A stretch of 64,000 bases of DNA from Amyelois transitella (lineage: Eukaryota; Arthropoda; Insecta; Lepidoptera; Pyralidae), in NCBI RefSeq assembly GCF_032362555.1, contig NC_083513.1:3410001-3474000 (forward strand). The letters run 5' to 3'. Under the pieces are notes generated by a model. It was given only the letters and a program-made list of their open reading frames with translations. It searched no databases and was not told the DNA's origin. The first letter of the stretch is position 1. Every line of letters starts with the position of its first letter. Positions 25,471-37,960 of the stretch are shown in pieces. The position numbers and the translations under genes are program-made.

Positions 25471-26658
25471 AATTGGATCACAGTACAAAGACAACATAAT
25501 TAAATTTTTAATAAAAGCAAGTTTTTCAAAAAAACTAAAACTATACAGAGATGTTTGTTAAGCTCCTCTAAATATTAATTAATCCCCTAAACAATCAGCC
25601 AACGAAACGAAAAAATATTTTTTATTCTCTTCCCCACCGTCCTCATGTCTTTTTGAGATTTCACACACACGTCATGTCTATATAGCTGCGCGGTAAGCTG
25701 AGCCAGTAGTCGAATAATTAGCTGAATGGCTGAATGAAATGAGATTGAGATAGGTACCAAGTTGTTGGCCGATCGCCTAAACCAGGAATTCCACATTAAT
25801 AATATTATTATTATTTTATTTGATAGTTAAGCCTTTATATCAAATACTTCTTTACTTCATTGTGTTTGATTGGTGACCTGACCATCGTCATCACCACCAA
25901 ATCAAATTTAAAAGAAAATTATATTAAACGCATTCCTTTAATTTGTTGGCAGGATCTTCACTTATCTGGGTTGAAATTAATTTAGTAAGATGAGTTTAAT
26001 GTAATACGAGCTGTCGCACGAGGTTTCACCCGAGTGTCAAGTATCCGTATAAGTCTCCGTATTCCTCACTTTTATTGTGTAAATTTTGTGTCTGACGTGA
26101 AATACGAACAAACATAAACACTTTTACATTTATAATTAATTACCGACCCATTCTGGCTTCACACGGGTATCATATATACATATAAACCTTTCTCTTTAAT
26201 CACTCTCCTCGTATCTATTAAAAAACCTGCATCAAAGTCCATTGTGTAATTTTTAAGATCTGTATACATGCATACTTTGCTTAATACTATGTAGTGAGAG
26301 TGATATTAGTATGTAGAAAATATGATGAAAAGTAACGTAACGTTAACTTTGCTACGTAGCATTATACCTACATTTATTTATTGCCTCATATATTCAATTT
26401 GTCGTAAACTACAAACACTTATATTTATAGCTTTGTTAGTTTAAGTAAAGTTTGAATTGCTTTCTCAAACAAATTTTTATAAGCAAAAAGTGTTAATAGT
26501 TTGCAATTGTATTAATACCATACCATACTGTCACCACAATAAGTTTCATTTTGAAACTAGGTGTCGAACCAAATGCAAGAAATTCAAAACTAACTATAAC
26601 ACTGCTGAACCACTTACTGCCTCCTTACAATCTTTCGGCGCAAGTTTTGCACAAAACA
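25471..26658 (+). other. Spacer between DesD and DesE
   Basis: No gene is seen. About 25655-25795 is a very diverged repeat A copy (cgtcatgtctatat at the start and ggccgatcgcctaaa near the end). About 25990-26180 looks like an eroded lepidopteran SINE or RTE tail (gcacgaggtttcacccgagt). A frame open from 26551 joins DesE in phase, but I prefer the later ATG because it aligns with the paralogues. Confidence 0.5.
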
Positions 26659-29106
26659 ATGTCATCAGCAATCGCTGATCCAATAAAATCCGAAGTAATA
26701 TCAGAAATTCATACCAAAAATGAAACTGATAAATTTCATAAATCACGAGATGATTTTCCAGTTATTAAATTCGATATAGCAACCGACTACACATATAAAC
26801 ATGATATTATCTGGACATATGCAATAGGATTTTTAATTCTACATGTTTTTGGTTTATGGGGATTTATGCTTCTTATAACAGGGAAAGTATATTTTAAAAG
26901 TTTTCTATGGGGTAAGTGTATAATTAAATTATTACACAGTATTTGATCACCAATCGACAACATTTGCAAAATTGATGGAAACGCTATTTAATTAAACTGA
27001 GAATATTTGGATATTTTATCGTAGGTACCTGACATAAGATTTGCTTGTATTTTTTAACTAAGTTATGCAAAAGTGCACGTTCAAATTACCATAATATACA
27101 ACTCATCTTTTTTAAAATATTTTAAAGCTACTCATCCATTACAATAAATGGATATTTTTTCATGAGCAAAGAAAAGTTTATTATAATTTTCTACTTTTTT
27201 AAACAATATGTCGTCTCACTTTCTAACCAAATGTTTTCAGCGCTTTTTGTGGCCTATTTCGGGTCAGAAGGAGTGACGATCGGAGCACATCGACTGTTTT
27301 CCCACAAATCATTCAAGGCTAAGCCCATCCTTAAAGGTTGCTTGATTTTAATGCAGACTATTGCTGGACAAGTGAGATCAGTTCAAATCCGTAAACTTTA
27401 ACGTTACACCCGTGTCTCTTTTTTCATCTGAATCTGAAATTTTTCATTTATGTCAGTGGCCATTAGGATAAATTCCGGAAATGTGGAATAGGCACACTTC
27501 AATTCTTAATAGAACTTTGCCTTCATTATAGAAATCAGTAATTACTTGGTGTCGGGACCACCGACTTCACCATCGCTACACTGACACTGACGGAGATCCT
27601 CACAACTCTAAAAGAGGTTTCTTTTTCTGTCACTTGGGATGGTTGATGACTAAAAAACATCTATATGTTACAACACTAGAGAGAAAACTTGACATGACCG
27701 ATTTACAAGCTGACTGGATGATAATGTTTCAAAAAAAGTAAGTAAGACATAACCTTACTTAATTGCTATCAATATTTCGTTGAACGAAACCGTTCGTATT
27801 TTTTTGTCCACCTGTCCTACATTATACAACAAATTCGTTTTTTTTTCACAGATACTTCTTACAACTTTACTTTTTTATCGCATTTCTTATACCCGTTTGG
27901 GTTCCGGTGGTTTATTTTAACGAGTCGTGGCTAAACTCGATTCTTTGCTGTTATTTCTTTCGATATATGGTTTCACTAAATGGCACATTGCTTGCTAACA
28001 GCGCGGCTCATCTTTATGGAACCAGACCGTATGATAAGTAAGTTAACTTTGTGAATATGCACTATATATACATCTTTACGACCTCATTAATGAACAATTA
28101 CCTATTATTAAATATTTAAATATTAGTACTATATTTTCGAACATAAATTTCAAACCGAAGTGCCGTGTGTTGCCCAGCACCAAAAAAAAAGAATAGGTCC
28201 GCTCCATCTCGTTCCCATGGATGTCGTAAAAGGCAACTAAGGGATAAGCTTATAAACTTGGGATTCGTCTTTTAGGTGATGGGCTAGCAACCTGTCACTA
28301 ATTGAATGTCAGTTCTATCATTAAGCTTAACAGCTGAACGTGGCTTATCAGTATTTTCAAGACTGTTGGCAGAGCCAACTACCCCGCGAGGGATATAAAC
28401 GTGATTATATACATGTATGTAAATTTCAAACAGAAAATCTTCTTCTGTATCATAACATCATGACTGATGGACGAGCTATTTGATTATTCTTCTACTTTAA
28501 TTGATAAAAATGTTTAGAACTTATTTTGAGTACGGACACAATATTCTTTTTATGTAGGAATCTGCAGCCAGTAGAGTCATGGTTCGTGTCTTTTATAAGC
28601 CTTGGCGAGGGCTGGCACAACTACCACCACGCGTTCCCTTGGGACTACAAGGCTGCGGAACTAACCATGCACTTCAACCTGTCAGCCACCTTCATAAGAT
28701 TTTTTGAAAAGATCGGTTGGGCATACGACTTGAAAAGTGTTTCACCAGATATGGTAAATTGCTTTTTATGATAGAAATGTCTCAAATTTCGACCAGATTT
28801 CGGCTTCTGTACAATAACACCGAACCGAGATGATCAACAGAAAGATTTTCATAAACTTCTTTAAATACTTTTGTGTTGAATACGATTATTATTTGCCACT
28901 AGGTTATAAATAGAATCATTAAAACTGGTGATGGTACCCACTACGAACTTGGTGACGAAGATTCGAAGAAAGCTGTTACGGCAAATGGAATCTTACATCC
29001 ATTAAATCCAAGTTACAACGTCACATACAAGGCTCCCGATATAACGCTCAAAGCAGAAGGATTGCCACTCTACCACGAGAAGGATATTCTCAATCAACAC
29101 AATTAA
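26659..29106 (+). CDS. DesE, acyl-CoA desaturase (6 exons)
   Basis: Intact 391-aa desaturase with exons 26659-26911, 27241-27371, 27532-27737, 27852-28037, 28558-28753 and 28903-29106. The boxes are HRLFSH (101-106), HRLHH (138-142), NSAAH (246-250) and HNYHH (279-283). The start MSSAIADPIKSE was chosen because it aligns with MTATI of the paralogues; an in-frame ATG 108 bases upstream is possible but would add a tail that no paralogue has. Exon 3 is strongly diverged from DesC, yet exon 5 is almost identical to it, which suggests gene conversion. It has LNGTLLANSAAH where the others have GTWL. Intron 4 holds a full repeat A in reverse orientation. Same family and cellular role; substrate unknown. 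Confidence 0.95.
28161..28425 (-). repeat. Repeat A, near full copy, reversed
   Basis: Located in intron 4 of DesE. Read on the - strand it runs from the cacgtttatatccctcgcgg end to the gtgctgggcaacacacggca end, about 260 bp. Confidence 0.8.
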
Positions 29107-29373
29107 TAAAATAATCAATCAATATTCAAATTTTTTTATTCACCATATTAAATTATTAGGCAATTTGTTACAACGAAACTAATGAATACCAATATTTTTA
29201 ATTGTTCTTTAACAGAAAATAATTAACATACAATAGCAACTACTCTCAAAGTTCAAGTTCTAATCGAGTTAAACTTATTATTGACAAACAATGCTCCGAA
29301 ATTCATTAATACTATTTAAACCCACTGTCATTTTAATTGAAATCAGTTTAAACTTGTCAGTTCAATAGCAATA
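29107..29373 (+). other. Spacer between DesE and DesF
   Basis: Only 267 bp separate the DesE stop from the DesF start, so this holds both the DesE 3' UTR (AATAAA overlapping the stop region) and the DesF promoter. Confidence 0.6.
29313..29347 (+). promoter_or_regulatory. Core promoter of DesF (TATA plus initiator)
   Basis: TATTTAA at 29313-29319 lies about 32 bases before the A of TCAGT (29343-29347), the arthropod initiator motif. The predicted 5' UTR would be about 29 bases. Confidence 0.5.
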
Positions 29374-31782
29374 ATGACGGCAACAATCACAGATCGTTTA
29401 AAATCAGAAAAAATATCTGACACTCCTAGTAACAAAAAAGAAGTTAATTCATCGAAATGTTTAGGAGATGATTTGCCAGTTGTTAAAAGATGCATAGGAA
29501 CAGATTTTACATACAAACACGAGGTGGTCTGGAGAAATGCCATTGGATTTTTAATTCTCCATTTACTTGGTATATGGGGTTTCTTTTTGTGTTTAACAGG
29601 ACAAATTTATCTTAAAACTTTTATATGGAGTAAGTTTCTATTTCTATTATTGTACATACGTACTTGTAATTCTATCAATAACGGGATGTCCAAATCAAAA
29701 AAATTTACTTTTATTTCTGAATGTTTTTATGCGTTAACTATGTTTCTTTTAACGTTATATTTTTTTTACTTTTAGTGGTTTGTGTTGCATATATCGGTGT
29801 AGAAGGAGTTACGATAGGTGCTCATCGACTATTTACCCATAAATCATTCAAAGCTACACCTTTTCTCAGAGCATGTTTGATTTTAATGCAAACTATTGCT
29901 GGACAGGTGAGTACTATTTAATAACTCTTTTTCAATATACCTTTCACATTTCATTTTGAGTATTTAGAATTTAATGTTTTAAGTATATAGCTTGTACTAA
30001 ATATATAATAGAGATAATAGATTGACCCCTACTGATTATAAAAAGCATTTGTTATACCTTTGCTTCAAACCTGTAGAATTCAATGTTCATTTGGTGCCGT
30101 GACCACCGTCTCCACCATCGCTACACCGACACTGATGGCGATCCTCACAATTCTAAACGAGGCTTCTTCTTCTGCCACATCGGCTGGCTGATGTCGAAGA
30201 AACATCCTTATGTCATGGAATTGGGAAGGAAAATCGACATGAGCGACCTACAAGCGGATTGGATGGTAATGTTACAAAAAAAGTAAGTAACTACGTTTTC
30301 AACCACGTTTTTTTTTAAGTAAGATTAAGAACTCTAAATCGACAAATTTGTATAAAATGAGTTATGATTGTGGATAAAGCAAAAGAATTATGCAGAAATC
30401 GTGGCAAGTGAAAAGATGTAGTCTCTGCAAGCCTGCCCTAAGATGTGTGATTTTGTATAAGTATATATCAAAACAAAAAAAGCAATGCGATATCTCAAAT
30501 TCACCGTAACTTTTCTATTCTTTTTAGACAATGTCATTCTCAACAATAGCCATACTTTTTCAGGTACTACTACCAACTGTACTTTTTGCTGGCATTTCTG
30601 ATACCTGTGTGGGTACCAGTGCACTTTTTCAATGAGCCATGGCTTAATTCAATTCTTTGCTGTTACTTCTTCCGATACGTTGCTACACTAAACGGCACTT
30701 GGTTGGTCAATAGCGCAGCGCATCTTTATGGCACCAGGCCTTACGATAAGTAAGTACAATTGTGAATAGGCCATTTTTTCGTAATATGTAAGCTTCATTT
30801 ATTGGTGTAAACCTGCTGAAAAGTATTACAATAAAATACTGGAAGAAGAAAGCCCTAATGGATGCAAAAGTAAAAATTTTCTGTTTCGTGATAAACTCGA
30901 CGAACAAAATGATACAAAATTTTAGAACGATTCTAAATCAGAATCTGCACTATGATATGCGGGACATTTATCGTTTCTTTAAATCGTATTATTAATAAAT
31001 GACGACTTAAAGAAACATAAAACTTAGGCAGTTAATTTTGTTTCAGGAATCTTCAGCCAGTAGAGTCTTGGTTCGTGTCTTTCATTAGCCTTGGCGAGGG
31101 CTGGCACAACTACCACCACGCGTTCCCTTGGGACTACAAGGCTGCGGAACTGACCATGCACTTCAATCAATCAGCTACTTTTATTAGATTTTTTGAGAAA
31201 ATCGGTTTGGCGTATGACTTGAAGACTGCTTCTACTGAAATGGTATTAAACTTACATGTTTTCTTTGTCTATTTACAAATCATTGCTTTCGTCTAACACA
31301 GTAACATAAATCTTCAGCGCTATCTTAAAATCAGTATTCTTAAAAGGTCAGAGTCTGAAACTTCAATAAGTTTCCTCCTTTACTTAAAAATAAAACTTCG
31401 TTCTAATAATATCAGCATCATGTCAACAGTTAATTTTTTAAATCGAAACTAAATTAATTTTAGAGTAATAATAATTATATTATATTATATTATAAATTAA
31501 TATTGTGCTAAATTATAAAGTTGTTGTAAAATATCTTTTTCGTTTTCAATTAAGGTTGAAAATAGAATCAAGAGAACTGGTGACGGGACTCACTACGACC
31601 TTGGAGACGAAGAGTCGAAGAAATCTGTTCATGCATATGGCATATTACATCCACTGAACCCAAGTTATAACGTGACATATGAGGATCCAGAAGTGACCCT
31701 GAAACTCGAAGGTCTTCCATTATACCATGAAAAGGATGTGTTGAGCGAAAACTTACATTTAAGAAATATTGGAGCACATTGA
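29374..31782 (+). CDS. DesF, acyl-CoA desaturase, most diverged paralogue (6 exons)
   Basis: Intact 400-aa desaturase with exons 29374-29629, 29776-29906, 30077-30282, 30564-30749, 31047-31242 and 31555-31782. The boxes HRLFTH (102-107), HRLHH (139-143), NSAAH (247-251) and HNYHH (280-284) are all intact. It differs from the other five in several places: AYIGVEGVTIG for AYFGSEGVTIG before box 1, KIGLAYDL for KIGWAYDL after box 3, KTASTEM for KSVSPEM, and a longer C-terminus ending LHLRNIGAH. The signature region remains NLQPVESW. These changes near the active-site boxes could shift chain-length or position preference, which is an inference. It has its own compact promoter and an AATAAA at 31986. 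Confidence 0.95.
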
Positions 31783-31985
31783 TTTCAATTCTCAGTTTTT
31801 GTAATCCTTGAAAACAAGTGATATTATCACCTTGAAGAATGATATTTTTAGGTCTTTTTTCGTTTGAGTTAAGCTCCAAAGTGTATATTATATTCAAATA
31901 CTAAATTTTTGATATAGATAGACAGCCTAGCATTTATAACAATAAGTTTAGGTATAAGTTATTTGTGTAAATATTAAAATATAGA

Positions 31986-31991
31986 AATAAA
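31986..31991 (+). terminator. Poly(A) signal of DesF
   Basis: AATAAA 204 bases after the DesF stop, followed by a T-rich tract. Confidence 0.5.
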
Positions 31992-32560
31992 GTATTTTTT
32001 TTTATTCCAAATAGCACTTTATTTAACGTCTATCAGGCGTAATATATCGTCATAATAATAAATACGTTTTCATATTCAAAATTGTGAACCCTTATAATTA
32101 GAACATACTCTTAAATAACAATTATTTCAATTGCTTGTTTAAACATTTTTTCTTTACATATTATCAAAAACAATTGCAATCGGAACGTATTCTATCGTAA
32201 ATCCATGGAAGATAGTCAGTGACTTTAGTGTACAGTAATGGAGTGTGTAAAGTAGTGGAGTTTGTTTCGTACGAGGCACATGACGGAGATGATGATACCA
32301 CTCCTATCAAGCGAAATGGAAGGTTGATAGACCGCCGCCATAATATAGGAGCTCCTTGGTCCAGCTGTTAAAAGAGCATGAATAAGGAAGAAGTTTTAAG
32401 GTACTTGCGCGAGTCTTTTACATCTACGATATAACCATGGTATAACTCTTAAATTAGTGACGTTAAAAGGATCACATCTTATTTTGAAAAGTTTAAAATA
32501 TTAGCTAAATTTGATAGGAGTCTAAGTTTACATAAGATTTTTAAGGAGCAGCTGATTCTT

Positions 32561-32863
32561 ATGGTCCTAGTTTCTACCATAATATGCTTACATGAAACAA
32601 CTTACTTGAAAATTTTATCTACAAGGATAAGTTATTTTCTTACCTCACATATTGAATTCAGTGAAGCCATTGGATCAAAACAGCCTTTATCAGAAGTTAG
32701 TAAGTCGCTGTCTGAATTGCCAATACATGATTTTGCAGGAAATATGGGAGAGATAGCTAGACGAGGGAAGCAGGATGAGGAAATAGAGTTCAAACGCCAA
32801 CTTGATGTCCAGGCTATACGGCCGTTGTCTCGGAAACCTGGAAAAATGGTATTATACTTGTAA
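32561..32863 (+). other. Unassigned open stretch, perhaps an eroded coding sequence
   Basis: A 100-codon open frame whose second half (EAIGSKQPLSEVSKSL, then RRGKQDEEIEFKRQLDVQA) reads like charged protein. About 280 bases upstream another frame reads EFVSYEAHDGDDDTTPIKRN and is closed by a stop. I recognise no family. It could be a retropseudogene or a transposon remnant, or chance. Confidence 0.2.
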
Positions 32864-33041
32864 AATGATAACAATGATCCATAGAAATTAAAATACTCTC
32901 TTATTTAAATTTCTATGCATTGATAATATCAAGTAACTCTCCGCAATGTCTTCTTTCTTCTGTTGCGAGTCCGATGCGCGGCGAATTTTAAGAACACTCC
33001 GAAATATATGGCTACTTTAATCATATAAATGACTTCTTACA

Positions 33042-33150
33042 TACATATATAAAATCACGTCTATATCCTTTGCGGGAACAGAGATAACAGTCTTAAAAAG
33101 ACTGATGTTCAGCTGTTTGGCTTAATGATAGCATTGAGATAAAGGATAGA
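33042..33150 (+). repeat. Repeat A fragment
   Basis: 5' part of repeat A (cacgtctatatcctttgcgg, then agactgatgttcagctgttt). Confidence 0.65.
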
Positions 33151-33306
33151 AATAAATGACTTCTTATTCCATTAATCTACATGATTTAAACTATTAGAAA
33201 AAAAGAGTTAACGTCTTAGTAAGTTTGTAAATGTCCAAATATTATTTTTTTTTAATAAATTGAGCATTTAAAAAATCTTATACGAGTATACTGTTTGCTT
33301 AATTAC

Positions 33307-34540
33307 CAGTGTGCGGCAGGCAGACAGGAGAAATATAATCACTGAAGCGACCGGGAAACGTAATTTTATTAATGCCAAGTTGCCAACCAAACTGCTGGGT
33401 GAATATCCTGGGTTTGTAGACACTGATGTCACACTCACGTTCAGGGTGTGGTCATCTCCACATCGGTTATAGGAACCAAGAGTGACACTCATTTTTTTAC
33501 AAGGTAAACTGAAAGACAAAAAAAAATATAAATTATGCTGTGGTATGTGTGTATTATGCTGCTGTGTGTTATTGTATTTAGATATTTTCATTGAAATTCT
33601 TGCATTAAATAAGTATTATAATCCCTCTGATGAACAATAACCTCCTCCTCTTATTTTTTATGTGTTATTTCAAATCCTTTCATGTAATGCCCTCAAATAT
33701 TAATAGGTCAATTTATAAATTAAGAGATGAAAGCCCTTTCAGTTTTTGTAATTTTTAGAGCAAAAGAAAGAAGAAAATTACCCAAACAGCGCAGACGCAA
33801 CGGTCAAAACATGGTGGTCTGTTATCAATGTTCCACCAACGAGTTCCGAACCAGTGTTCACAACAGCAAGCCAAGGAAATTGATAAGGATACAATTTATT
33901 TCGTACCAAGCCACATCCTACAATATTTTAAAAAATGTTGGGTTCAAAAAGCAAGCATAGCGGTTCTTCTAAGTACAGCTATCTAGTTTTCAGTTTTAAG
34001 TGCGCAGAAGGGTTAAATGCTAATAAACAAAATCGAATTGCTCTCTGGAAGTTCATAAAAAACTCACTTTCACTTTTATGACAGTAATAGTAGTATTCTG
34101 GAACATTCAAATGTTAAAAATAAGATCGAAACATTAAATATTGTAAAAGATGCAACGACACCAAAAGATCAGACATAGGTACTTACGGCAGAAACACATT
34201 TTCTTTAATCCGATTCCAAATGCATGTCCAAGTCCAGCTTGTCCGTTGACAAGGCACTAAAAATGTTACACAGGTTAAGGTATTAGTATTGCTTTTGCTT
34301 GAGTATTCCTTGTACTTAGCATGTGTGAGCATTAATTTATAAGATGGAACATTTCAAAATAAATATTTTATAAGATTTATAAGCAAATTTAGAATTTTGG
34401 TTTACCATTCGTCACCTCTTGAAATTGTCGGTATTTTCTAAATTTAATATTTATAAACTTACCAATAAGCTTCCTATAAATACAATTGGAATAAACATTC
34501 TCCACCTCCAAGAGAACAATAAATTTGTAAAAATTTTCAT
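33307..34540 (-). pseudogene. SPH, broken serine protease homologue related to SP2
   Basis: Four exons with the SP2-type layout and phases: a signal exon (34463-34498, or from 34540 with an earlier ATG), 34187-34256, 33782-33917 and 33307-33508. The pieces read MFIPIVFIGSLL, CLVNGQAGLGHAF, CFCRCGLVRNKLYPYQFPW, then ITDHHVLTVASALFG and SVTLGSYNRCGDD. Catalytic His and its Cys are lost (LTVASA for LTAAHC), the activation site RIVGG is gone, and the catalytic Asp is replaced (GNLALIKL for NDIALLRL). In exon 4 the frame slips by one base after RFPV: the expected end FSDYISPVCLPHTG appears in the next frame, and that frame also restores the normal phase-1 exon end. No exon for AGWG or GDSGGP follows. 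It was first an inactive homologue and is now probably dead. Confidence 0.8.
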
Positions 34541-34931
34541 TGGTATCAGGCTTGGTGTGAATGCGGGTAAGAGATTTCGCCATTTTGATATGTCCAAGGT
34601 CTTCTGATGTACGGTAAAATATTTGCAAGTGTGATGTTTTTGTAATTGAAGCTACCATTTTAATTTCCGAACTCTTCCATTCTGATATTCCATTTAACAT
34701 ATTTATCTATTCTATATATCTACAATAGATAATGAAATGATATAAGTATAATTTCAATACTAATTTATTAAAAAAAATTGGGGATAAAATAATAAAAAAC
34801 GCTAACAAATAACTTAAAAATACCATGAATATAAATAATTACCTAAATCACAAAAAAATTGATACATTCAGCATGAAACGTTTTTCTTAAACTATTTAAC
34901 AAGCTATACGAAACGAAATCTGAAACGTTTC

Positions 34932-37395
<2,464 letters not shown>

Positions 37396-37960
37396 TGTTC
37401 ACCTTACACCCAGTTCCCTTCGCCAACACTCCGCACGACTGGGATCCAATGCCGCTAGGGTTACGAGGACATTGCACCCGCTTTACTATGCAACCAGTCC
37501 TAGGCTATAGCTAGACACCTATAGGTATCTCTAATCTCCATATTGCTTACTTGAGTGGAAAAAATTGTATTACGTAATTTACAGGGATATTCTTTGTTCC
37601 ATTCACAAAACAAATGAAGATTTTTTTTTGCTGTTTGGTAAGTAAGGAAGGATGGACTGAGGCAGTCACAAAACTTAAGTACTCCGTATAAAAGAAATAG
37701 TAGAGTCATTAAAGGTACTAAACGTTAAATAAGTACATATAATAAATTGCGGTAAAAACTGAGATTTATTTATCCATTAGGAAAAGTTATTTAAATAAAA
37801 GGAGAAATCTGCGTCCAATTTTTATTTTTACCTAACCTAAGTTAAATAGTCTAAGAGCTTTATAATATTTTATAAAAATCTTGAAAATCACTTGAGATAT
37901 CTCAAACATTATGAGAACCACTTATTAATGTACCTAACTCAAATAGGCTTATACTTTCTA
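37396..37960. other. Spacer between SP2 and SP3
   Basis: 565 bp holding the SP2 promoter and the SP3 3' UTR, both on the - strand. No clear core promoter motif was identified. Confidence 0.5.

Larger units (their letters stand above)
31783..33306. other. Spacer between DesF and the SPH pseudogene
   Basis: Contains the DesF poly(A) signal and a repeat A fragment (33042-33150). A + strand stretch, about 32270-32862, has short open pieces that may be an eroded coding sequence. The missing 3' exons of the SPH pseudogene were looked for here on the - strand and not found. Confidence 0.5.

Noticed and set aside
26551-26658. Upstream in-frame ATG extending DesE by 36 residues
   Set aside because: No paralogue has such an extension, and the ATG at 26659 aligns with the others.
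32632-32874. Open - strand frame of 80 codons downstream of DesF
   Set aside because: It mirrors the + strand open stretch, has no protease motif and does not supply the missing SPH exons.
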